A stretch of 64,000 nucleotides of DNA, from contig NZ_CP152407.1 in assembly GCF_038958875.1 (NCBI RefSeq), positions 4,342,501 through 4,406,500 on the forward strand. The letters run 5' to 3'. The stretch is from Acidovorax sp. FHTAMBA. GTDB lineage: Bacteria > Pseudomonadota > Gammaproteobacteria > Burkholderiales > Burkholderiaceae_C. The notes beneath the pieces were generated by a model that worked only from the letters and a program-made list of their open reading frames with translations, did not search any database and was not told the origin of the DNA. The translations under genes and the position numbers were made by a program. This document shows, piece after piece, positions 26,458-33,790 of this stretch. Position 1 is the first letter of the stretch; each line of letters opens with the position of its first letter.

Positions 26458-26468
26458 GGGGCAAACGC

Positions 26469-26496
26469 ACAAGTTGCGCGACTTTTTTGCCGCTTA
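26469..26496 (+). promoter_or_regulatory. Sigma-28-like promoter of flagellin copy 2
   Basis: ACAAGTTG, 12 bp and GCCGCTTA resemble the FliA consensus. It is oriented toward the gene at 26616 and lies 11 bp from the promoter of the opposing flagellin gene. Confidence 0.68.
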
Positions 26497-26615
26497 TCTC
26501 CCCTACACCAGAAATCGGCGTCTCCACAATCCAACCATCGTTCCCCCATTGACAGCCGGACGGGTGCGCTTGAACCGGCAAACAGATCCGTCTCGCGACG
26601 TTAAGGAGTTTCGCC

Positions 26616-28094
26616 ATGGCCGCAACTATCAACACCAATGTCAGTTCGCTCACCGCGCAGCGCAACCTCGGCACCAGCCAGTCTTCGCTCAATACATCCA
26701 TCCAGCGCCTGTCTTCGGGCCTGCGCATCAACAGCGCCAAGGACGACGCGGCAGGCCTGGCCATCTCCGAGCGATTTACCAGCCAGATCCGCGGCCTGAA
26801 CCAGGCGGCCCGCAATGCCAACGACGGGATCTCCCTGGCCCAGGTGACGGAAGGCGCCATGAAGTCCGCCGGCGACATCCTGCAGCGCGTGCGTGAGCTG
26901 GCGGTGCAATCGGCCAACGCCTCCAACAGCGCCAGCGACCGCCAAGCCTTGCAGCAGGAGGTCGGCCAATTGGTGGCAGAGCTTGACCGGATTTCGCAAA
27001 CCACCGAGTTCAACGGCCAGAAATTGCTGGATGGCACCTTTGGTACTGCTCAGTTCCAAGTGGGCGCCAATGCCAACCAGACCATCATCGCCGCCACTGC
27101 CAACTTGCGCACCAATACCTACGGCAACAACCAGAACACCTCGGCCAACGGCGCGGGCGCTCCGACCTCGGGCGCGGCCTGGGGCGCCAACAGCACCACC
27201 TCTGGAAGCGTGGTCATCAATGGCTCACGGGGTTCGGCCACGGTGAACATTGCGGCAAACCAGACAGCCAAGACCATTGCCGACAATATCAACCTGGTGG
27301 GCGCCACCACCGGCGTGAATGCCACTGCCCGTACTGAGACGGAAGTAGCATTTGTTGCCGCCGGGTCGTACACCCTGGCGTTGCGCTCCGACAACGGTGC
27401 AGACCAGACCGTGTCTTTCACACTGTCGGCCGCTACTGGCGCCGATGGACTCTCGGCGGGTATTGCCTCCATCAACGAACAGTCCTCCAAGACCGGCGTG
27501 ACCGCTTCGCTCAACGCGGCGGGCACGGCGATTGTGCTGACCAACGCCACAGGCAACGACATCCGGGTGGGCGACACGACGGTGACCAACGCCGGCGACG
27601 TTTCTGTGACCAAGCTGCAGGCCGACGGCACCGCCGTGACTGGCACCGTTACCCTGACGGCAGACACCACTGCCGACAACTCTCTGACCAGCGGCTACGT
27701 GGTGCTGGACTCCGACAAGTCCTTCTCCACGGATGTGACCACCTCCAACGCGTTTACGGACGCCGGCTCCTCGCTGCAAAAAGTCTCCGACCTGGACGTG
27801 ACTACCTTCAAGAAGGCGACCGAAGCGCTCAAGACCGTGGACTCTGCCCTGTCTTTTGTCAGCAGCGAGCGCGCCAAGCTCGGTGCACTTCAATCACGCT
27901 TCGAAACCAGCATTGCGGCTCTGAACATCACCTCCGAGAATCTGTCGGCCTCGCGTTCGCGCATCCTGGATGCCGACTTCGCAGCCGAGACGGCCAACCT
28001 GTCGCGCGCGCAGATCCTGCAACAAGCCGGCACGGCAATGGTGGCCCAGGCCAACCAGATTCCGCAGGGCGTGCTAGCACTCCTGAACGGCTAA
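26616..28094 (+). CDS. fliC: Flagellin, copy 2
   Basis: This 492-residue flagellin has the same conserved ends as copy 1 (INTNVSSLTAQRNLG; QILQQAGTAMVAQANQIPQG) and a similar Ala/Thr/Ser-rich middle. The two proteins are collinear over their whole length; the variable domain differs by scattered substitutions. AAGGAG lies upstream of the ATG. It diverges from copy 1 and is followed after 97 bp by the sugar/methyltransferase operon. Both genes look intact, so the filament may contain two flagellins or expression may alternate. Confidence 0.97.
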   Translation: MAATINTNVSSLTAQRNLGTSQSSLNTSIQRLSSGLRINSAKDDAAGLAISERFTSQIRGLNQAARNANDGISLAQVTEGAMKSAGDILQRVRELAVQSANASNSASDRQALQQEVGQLVAELDRISQTTEFNGQKLLDGTFGTAQFQVGANANQTIIAATANLRTNTYGNNQNTSANGAGAPTSGAAWGANSTTSGSVVINGSRGSATVNIAANQTAKTIADNINLVGATTGVNATARTETEVAFVAAGSYTLALRSDNGADQTVSFTLSAATGADGLSAGIASINEQSSKTGVTASLNAAGTAIVLTNATGNDIRVGDTTVTNAGDVSVTKLQADGTAVTGTVTLTADTTADNSLTSGYVVLDSDKSFSTDVTTSNAFTDAGSSLQKVSDLDVTTFKKATEALKTVDSALSFVSSERAKLGALQSRFETSIAALNITSENLSASRSRILDADFAAETANLSRAQILQQAGTAMVAQANQIPQGVLALLNG

Positions 28095-28191
28095 GCCGCG
28101 CGGCGGCCGGCGCGGATACCGCACAATAGACGGCTTCACAGGCCAGCCCAGCTTATTCCGGCAGTGCGCGCCCGCCAGTAGAACACCGACC

Positions 28192-28902
28192 ATGCCGCTC
28201 ACCGTCGCCATCGTTCAGTCGAACTACATTCCTTGGAAGGGGTATTTCGACCTCATGCGCGCGGTAGACATCTTCGTTCTCTACGACGACGTGCAATACA
28301 CCAAGCGCGACTGGCGCAACCGCAACCGCATCAAGACCTCCCAGGGCGTGCAATGGCTGACCCTGCCCGTGCGAGTCAAGAGCCGCTATCTGCAGCAGAT
28401 CCGCGAGGTGGAAATTGCAGAGCCGCTCTGGCATGAGCGGCACTGGGCCAGCTTGCATGCAAACTACCGCGCGGCGGCGCACTACGACACCGTGGGCCCG
28501 CCGCTCGCAGAGCTGTATGCCCGCTGCGCTGGCCTTACGCACTTGTCTCAGGTCAACGCCTTGCTGCTGCGCGGCATGGCCGACCTGCTGGGTGTGCATA
28601 CTCCGTTGGTGAACTCATCCACCCTGGGCCGCTGCCCGGGCCGCACGGAAAATCTGGTGCACCTGTGCCAGGCCCTGGGGGCGACCACGTATCTCACCGG
28701 CCCCGCTGCACGAAGCTACCTGGACCAGCACCTTTTTGAAGAGGCCGGTATCGCGGTGCAAGAGTTTGACTACACAGGCTACCCCCCGTATCCCCAGCTC
28801 CACGGCCCGTTCGATCACCACGTGAGCGCGGTGGATCTGCTGATGAACACTGGCGCCCAGGCAGTACGCTACCTGGATCGACCAGCGCCCGCAGCCCCAT
28901 GA
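28192..28902 (+). CDS. WbqC-like family protein
   Basis: The protein (236 residues) has the WbqC-family N-terminus VAIVQSNYIPWKGYFDLM and the internal motifs YDDVQYTKRDWRNRNRIKT and WLTLPV. WbqC-like proteins are found in O-antigen and glycan clusters; their reaction is not firmly known, with roles in amino-sugar modification proposed. It is cytoplasmic with no signal peptide. It opens the accessory operon downstream of flagellin and overlaps the next gene by four bases (ATGA). Confidence 0.85.
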   Translation: MPLTVAIVQSNYIPWKGYFDLMRAVDIFVLYDDVQYTKRDWRNRNRIKTSQGVQWLTLPVRVKSRYLQQIREVEIAEPLWHERHWASLHANYRAAAHYDTVGPPLAELYARCAGLTHLSQVNALLLRGMADLLGVHTPLVNSSTLGRCPGRTENLVHLCQALGATTYLTGPAARSYLDQHLFEEAGIAVQEFDYTGYPPYPQLHGPFDHHVSAVDLLMNTGAQAVRYLDRPAPAAP

Positions 28903-29549
28903 ACAGTCCCATCGCCGCTACCCGCACTTATTACGAGGACAAGTTCCGCGCCCACGGCCCCGTTCCGAACGGCGTCGATTGGGGCCACGCGCGCGCCCAG
29001 GCATTGCGCTTTGAACAACTGTGCAAACTCCTGCCTCAGAGCCGCGCCCGTGCATCGCCCCCCTCGCTGAACGACTTGGGTTGCGGGTACGGGGCCCTGC
29101 TGGACCACCTGGGTGCTGCGGGTGAGCTGGTCGACTACCTGGGCATCGACCTGGTGCCGGACATGGTGGACGCGGCCAGGCAGCGCCATGGCGCGCAGGG
29201 CGCGTTCGCTGTAGGCAGCGGATGCCCCCGCGTGGCGGACTACGCGGTCGCCAGCGGCCTCTTCAACGTGCGCGGCCAGGTGCCCGAGGCGGCGTGGCAG
29301 GAATTCATCCTCGGTGTGCTGGACGACCTGAACACGCACAGCCGGCTGGGCTTTGCCTTCAATGCGCTGACCCGGTATTCAGATCCCGACCGCATGCGGC
29401 CCGACCTGTACTACGCCGATCCGCTGTGGCTCTTTGACTGGTGCAAACGGAAATACGCCCGGAATGTCGCGCTTTTGCATGACTATGATCTTTATGATTT
29501 CACGATCATCGTGCGCAAGGATGCGGCTTTTTCCGAGCCCGCAGATTGA
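28899..29549 (+). CDS. Class I SAM-dependent methyltransferase
   Basis: A Rossmann methyltransferase of 216 residues is indicated by the SAM motif LNDLGCGYGALLDHLG at about 57-72 and the acidic motif LGIDLVPDMV that follows. The rest is not assignable to a specific substrate. It is in a tight operon (four-base overlap with the WbqC-like gene; stop overlapping the next frame), so the acceptor is probably a sugar or sugar-linked product of this cluster; this is inference. Confidence 0.82.
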   Translation: MNSPIAATRTYYEDKFRAHGPVPNGVDWGHARAQALRFEQLCKLLPQSRARASPPSLNDLGCGYGALLDHLGAAGELVDYLGIDLVPDMVDAARQRHGAQGAFAVGSGCPRVADYAVASGLFNVRGQVPEAAWQEFILGVLDDLNTHSRLGFAFNALTRYSDPDRMRPDLYYADPLWLFDWCKRKYARNVALLHDYDLYDFTIIVRKDAAFSEPAD

Positions 29550-29560
29550 GAAGGAAACGC

Positions 29561-30340
29561 ATGAAAGTCTGCGACATCGATCGCAACCTGATGTACTCGG
29601 TGCTGCAGCATGGTTTCCGCGCCCTGCAGGTACAGCCCCATGTGGTGGAGTTGGGGGTGTGCAAGGGCGACAACGCCCAGCAGTTGCTGCAGCGCCTGAA
29701 CCCCGCGCAGTTGGTGCTGGTGGACAGCTGGAGCACGGCGTCGAACCGCGACTATTGTCCCTTCGACCCCCTGCCCTCCTGGATCGACCCGCCTGAGGCC
29801 TACGACTTTTATTTTGGTGGCCCCACCTGGGAGCAAGCTACCTGGGACCGGCTGCACGATGGGTGCCAGCAGCGTTTTGCCGCAGAACCCCGCGTGTCCA
29901 TCGTGCGCTCGCCCACGGCAGATGCCCTGCCCGCCGTACGCCAGCTCAACCAGGGTGCGCCCTACGACCTGATTTACGTCGATGCCAGCCACCAATATGA
30001 ATATGTGCTGCGCGACCTGATGCTTTACCAGGAGCTGGTGGGCGCCAACGGCGCTTTCATGCTCAATGACTGCTGCTTCAGCGACGCTGGCCTGCGCCAG
30101 AACCTCGGCGTGCTGGAGGCGGTGGGAAACTTTCTCAAGCGCAGCGATTTCACACCCGTGGCCATCACCAGCACCGATTGGTCCGACGTCATCCTCGCGC
30201 GCAAAGGCAGCCTGCTGGAGCAGGCACTGCACTGGAGCCTGGTGAATTCCGACGTCGCGTTTGTCGATATTCCCGCCCAGCTGCTGCCCGCCGCCCGTCT
30301 GGTGCACGGCGACCAGCGCGCCCACCTGAGCTTTGTCTGA
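29561..30340 (+). CDS. Methyltransferase-like protein (Methyltransf_24 type)
   Basis: The 259-residue protein has a SAM-binding-like stretch VVELGVCKGDNAQQLL near 28-43, LVLVDSW, and YDLIYVDASHQYEYVLRDL, the pattern of Methyltransf_24 enzymes. The ATG at 29561 has AAGGAAA just upstream; the open frame extends to a TTG overlapping the previous stop. Its substrate is unknown. It follows another methyltransferase and precedes a third, so successive methylations of one glycan are possible. Confidence 0.7.
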   Translation: MKVCDIDRNLMYSVLQHGFRALQVQPHVVELGVCKGDNAQQLLQRLNPAQLVLVDSWSTASNRDYCPFDPLPSWIDPPEAYDFYFGGPTWEQATWDRLHDGCQQRFAAEPRVSIVRSPTADALPAVRQLNQGAPYDLIYVDASHQYEYVLRDLMLYQELVGANGAFMLNDCCFSDAGLRQNLGVLEAVGNFLKRSDFTPVAITSTDWSDVILARKGSLLEQALHWSLVNSDVAFVDIPAQLLPAARLVHGDQRAHLSFV

Positions 30341-30353
30341 GCCTTCGCCCGCT

Positions 30354-31145
30354 ATGCCCTCTCCCACCTCCACTGCCAGCCACGCGACCCACGAGTCGTC
30401 GGCGCTCACATACTCCAACAGCGACAGCCTGGCGGCGCGCGAGCAACTCTTCGGCATGCTGCAAGACTACCGCGCCACGCCCGAGGAAAAAGAGCGCTCG
30501 CTCGGCCTGTTCCTGCGCGGATCGCTGCTGGCGCGCATCCTCGCCATCGATGGGATCTACCGGCAGATCGTGGACATTCCGGGCTGCATTCTGGACATAG
30601 GCACCTGGCGCGGGCAGACCGCCGTGCTGTGCGAGAACCTGCGCGCCATCCACGAGCCCCTGCACTTCACGCGGCGCATCGTGTGCTTCGACACCTTTGA
30701 GGGCTATGCCGGCTTCTCCGACTCCGACCGAGCCAGCACCACCCATACGGAGGGCACCTACGCCGTGGGCGGGGACTATGCCCAATACCTGACCGAGTTG
30801 CTGACGGTGCACGAGCGCTGCAATGCCATGGGGCAGAACCATGGCAAGCACCGCGTGATCGCTGGCGACTGCCGGCAGACCCTGCCGGACTTCTTTGCCC
30901 AGCATCCCAACGAGTTCGTGGCCCTGGCGTTCTTCGACGTGAACGCGTACGACCCCACCCGCCAGGGCCTCGCACAGGTTTGGGACCGCCTGGTGCCCGG
31001 CGGCATCGTCGCCTTCTGGCAGCTGACGCGCGATGCCATCGTGGCCGAAGGGCGCGCGTATGCCGAGCAGTTCCTGCACGGGCGAGCCCACACGCTGCAT
31101 CGCGCCGCCACCTACCCTGGCCTGTGCTACGCACGCAAGGCCTGA
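30354..31145 (+). CDS. TylF/macrocin O-methyltransferase-like protein
   Basis: TylF-type enzymes methylate sugar hydroxyls. The 263-residue protein has CILDIGTWRGQTAVLCENL, VCFDTFEGYAGF and ALAFFDVNAYDPTRQGL, matching the TylF family pattern of a SAM motif, a DTFEG-like loop and a metal-linked D-x-N/D segment. I use ATG 30354, since the open frame before it begins at TTG and overlaps the previous gene. In the cluster it could methylate a deoxysugar destined for flagellin or O-antigen. Confidence 0.78.
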   Translation: MPSPTSTASHATHESSALTYSNSDSLAAREQLFGMLQDYRATPEEKERSLGLFLRGSLLARILAIDGIYRQIVDIPGCILDIGTWRGQTAVLCENLRAIHEPLHFTRRIVCFDTFEGYAGFSDSDRASTTHTEGTYAVGGDYAQYLTELLTVHERCNAMGQNHGKHRVIAGDCRQTLPDFFAQHPNEFVALAFFDVNAYDPTRQGLAQVWDRLVPGGIVAFWQLTRDAIVAEGRAYAEQFLHGRAHTLHRAATYPGLCYARKA

Positions 31146-31155
31146 GCCACGCCCC

Positions 31156-32622
31156 ATGCACACCGTCGTCCTCGGCAATGGCATCGTCGCGCTGAGCACC
31201 GCCTTCCGGCTGGTGCAGCGCTGGACCGCACAATCCACCGACACGCTGACCATCGTGGGCCGCTTCGCAAGGCCTGGCTCCGCCACGCTGGCCGCCGCGG
31301 CCATGTTCAATTCCTTTGCCGAAATCGAGGCCGGATCGCTGGACCACCCCCTGGACCTGTACCGCTTCGAACTCAGCCACCTCGCTACACAGATGTGGCC
31401 GGATTTCGAGCGCGCTCTGATCGCGGCTGCTGGCGAGGCCCTGCCGGCCGGCTGCCAGGGTTGCCAGGGCTTCAACTGCGGTGGATGCATCACCAGCGGC
31501 ACCTATGTGGTCAACAACAACGCCGCCGACGACCTGGACGACGAGAACTTCGACGCCATCGTGCAGGCGCTGCGCGACTTCAACGAACCGCACTCGCTGG
31601 TGTCGCCGCGCGACATCCCCAACTACGCACCCGAACAGCGCCAGCGTGCCACCCGGGCGGTGTACATCCCTGGCGAAGGCTGGGCCAATCCCCGCCTCAT
31701 GCTGGAGAAAATCGACGCCATTCTGCGGCGCGATGCACGGGTGCGCTTCCTGGATACCAGCGTCGACCGGCTGGAGGCCAGCGCCCCGGGTGCGGCCATC
31801 GCGGCCGCCGTGCTGGCCGACGGTACGCGCGTGGAAGGCGACCGGTTCCTGCTGGCCACCGGCGCCAGCGCCACGGATGTGCTTGCGCGCAGCCAGCTGG
31901 GCCTGCCCGTGCAGCGCATCTTCTATGGTGTGGGGGTGTCGCTGGAACTGGACAGCCCCGAGCACCCGCACACGCACTGCATCCGAACGCCCAACCGGGG
32001 CCTGGCCTGCGGCGTGTACAGCGTGCCCTACTACACCGGCCCCGAGGTTCCCCGCGGGTCGCGCATCCTCGTCGGCGCCAGCAACTTCACCTCGCCCACG
32101 CCCGTGCACCACGGTCGTGTCGGCAGCGTGGAAGCCCTGCTCAAGGCGAGCATGGAGCAGATCAACCGCAATTTCTATCGCGCCGGCCTGGTCCGCGTGA
32201 ACGTGGGCTGGCGCCCTACCAGCCAGGACACCTACCCGCTGCTGGGGCGCACATCACTGCCCAACCTGCTGGTCGCCACCGGCACCAAACGCGACGGCTT
32301 TCATCTGGCGCCCGTTATTTCGCAGTACATGGCGGCACTGCTGCATGGCGAGGCCGTGGACGAGCGCTTCGCAAGCTTCGCGCCGGAACGCGCTCCCCTG
32401 CGCCTGCTCACGCGCGAGCAGGCGGTGGACAAAGCCGTGCGGCACCAGTTGAGCGCCGCGTACCAGCATGGCTTTTCGCCCGCGAAGAGCCGCATGCCCG
32501 AACAGGTGGCCCAGATGCTGCGCGACCAGGTAGAGAGGTTGCACGACGAGGTCGGTGCCATAGACTGGGGCATTCCCCCTGAAATGCTGGACATGTACCG
32601 CTACGGCCATGCCCGCGCCTGA
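31156..32622 (+). CDS. FAD-dependent oxidoreductase of the DAO family with a cysteine cluster
   Basis: The protein begins with a dinucleotide-binding segment VVLGNGIVALSTAFRL and contains a FLLATGASATDVLA motif and a C-terminal VGWRPTSQDTYPLLGR, all typical of D-amino-acid/glycine oxidase-like enzymes. Residues 100-111 carry Cys100, Cys103, Cys108 and Cys111 in the sequence CQGCQGFNCGGC, which is not a standard feature of the family and could bind metal. ATG 31156 is 11 bases after the preceding stop. The total is 488 residues. The substrate is unknown; an oxidation of an amino or keto sugar is a guess from context. Confidence 0.75.
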   Translation: MHTVVLGNGIVALSTAFRLVQRWTAQSTDTLTIVGRFARPGSATLAAAAMFNSFAEIEAGSLDHPLDLYRFELSHLATQMWPDFERALIAAAGEALPAGCQGCQGFNCGGCITSGTYVVNNNAADDLDDENFDAIVQALRDFNEPHSLVSPRDIPNYAPEQRQRATRAVYIPGEGWANPRLMLEKIDAILRRDARVRFLDTSVDRLEASAPGAAIAAAVLADGTRVEGDRFLLATGASATDVLARSQLGLPVQRIFYGVGVSLELDSPEHPHTHCIRTPNRGLACGVYSVPYYTGPEVPRGSRILVGASNFTSPTPVHHGRVGSVEALLKASMEQINRNFYRAGLVRVNVGWRPTSQDTYPLLGRTSLPNLLVATGTKRDGFHLAPVISQYMAALLHGEAVDERFASFAPERAPLRLLTREQAVDKAVRHQLSAAYQHGFSPAKSRMPEQVAQMLRDQVERLHDEVGAIDWGIPPEMLDMYRYGHARA

Positions 32623-33790
32623 ACCGACATACCTCATGCAGCCACACGACCACGCGCCCATCCCCTTTGGCAAGCCCTTCATCGTCGGCAAGGAGCTGTT
32701 CTATATTGCCCAGGCCGTCATGAACGGCTCCATCGCGGGCGACGGCGCTTTCACCCGGCGCTGCCAGGAATGGCTGGAGGAGCACCTCGGCTGCTACAAG
32801 GCCTTGCTGACCACTTCGTGCACCACGGCCCTGGAGATGGCGGCCATCCTGGCCGACATCGGCGCGGGCGACGAAGTGGTGATGCCTTCGTTCACGTTTG
32901 TGTCCACCGCCAACGCCTTTGTGCTGCGCGGCGGGGTGCCGGTCTTCGTGGACGTCCGGCGCGACACGCTGAACATCGACGAGACACTGATCGAGCAGGC
33001 CATCACACCGAGCACCAGGGCCATCGTGGCGGTGCACTACGCGGGCGTTCCGTGCGCCATGGCGGTGATCAAGACCATTTGCCAGCGGCACGGCCTGCTG
33101 CTCATCGAGGATGCCGCCCAGGCGATCCTCGCCCACGACGAAGGCACGGCGCTGGGCACCATTGGTGACCTGGGCTGCCTGAGTTTCCACGAAACCAAGA
33201 ACGTGATCAGCGGCGAGGGCGGCGCGCTGCTCGTCAACAACCCTGCGTTGGCCGAGCGCGCCGAAGTCATCTGGCAAAAGGGCACGAACCGCAAAGCGTT
33301 CTACCGCGGCGAGGTGGACAAGTACTCCTGGGTGGACGTGGGCTCGTCTTTCCTGCCCAACGAGCTGACGGCGGCCTTCCTGTATGCCCAGCTGGAACAC
33401 GCCAAGCGCATCAACGCCCACCGGCGCGCGTTGTACGAAAAATATGTGCAGCTGCTGCGCCCGCTCGAAGAAGAGCACCTCGCCATGCTGCCCGCGGCCA
33501 CATCCCAGCGGGCCAACGGACACATCTTCTACATGCTGTGCCGCTCTGCCGAAGAGCGCGCCGCCCTCATGGCGCATCTGCGCGCGCACCAGATCCATGC
33601 GGTCTTCCACTATGTGCCATTGCACGACGCGCCCGCAGGCCGCCGCTTCGGTCGCGCGCACGCCGAACTGCCCGTCACGGTGGACATCTCCGCACGGCTG
33701 CTGCGCCTGCCCATGTATTCGAGCATGGGCAATGAGGATGTGCGGGTGGTGGCAACGGCCGTGAAGCAGTTCTATGGCCTCCACAAGTAA
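32609..33790 (+). CDS. wecE: WecE/RffA-like dTDP-4-keto-6-deoxyhexose aminotransferase
   Basis: This PLP enzyme of the DegT/DnrJ/EryC1 family closely resembles WecE, which makes dTDP-4-amino-4,6-dideoxygalactose (Fuc4N). Shared stretches include GDGAFTRRCQEWLEE, MPSFTFVSTANAFVLRG, RDTLNIDETLIEQAIT and VFHYVPLHDAPAG. The PLP lysine is Lys197 in SFHETKN and the pyridine-contacting Asp is in EDAAQ. ATG 32609 overlaps the previous gene by 14 bases; ATG 32636 is an alternative start. The upstream enzymes for dTDP-sugar supply are not in this window. Confidence 0.88.
   Translation: MPAPEPTYLMQPHDHAPIPFGKPFIVGKELFYIAQAVMNGSIAGDGAFTRRCQEWLEEHLGCYKALLTTSCTTALEMAAILADIGAGDEVVMPSFTFVSTANAFVLRGGVPVFVDVRRDTLNIDETLIEQAITPSTRAIVAVHYAGVPCAMAVIKTICQRHGLLLIEDAAQAILAHDEGTALGTIGDLGCLSFHETKNVISGEGGALLVNNPALAERAEVIWQKGTNRKAFYRGEVDKYSWVDVGSSFLPNELTAAFLYAQLEHAKRINAHRRALYEKYVQLLRPLEEEHLAMLPAATSQRANGHIFYMLCRSAEERAALMAHLRAHQIHAVFHYVPLHDAPAGRRFGRAHAELPVTVDISARLLRLPMYSSMGNEDVRVVATAVKQFYGLHK

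Larger units (their letters stand above)
26294..26615. other. Divergent flagellin promoter region
   Basis: This 322-bp gap holds no gene. It contains the two sigma-28-like promoters annotated separately, each giving a leader of about 110-130 nt to its flagellin gene, and the ribosome sites at both ends (AGGAG at the fliC1 side, AAGGAG at the fliC2 side). Confidence 0.8.

Noticed and set aside
26294..26615. Recombinase-driven invertible promoter between the flagellin genes
   Set aside because: No recombinase gene and no short site-specific inverted repeats flank the region; only the flagellin genes themselves are inverted copies, so homologous exchange is the only supported route.
28095..28191. 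Terminator after the second flagellin gene
   Set aside because: A GC-rich short stem (CCGCGC with GCGCGG) is present but no T-run follows, so termination is not supported.
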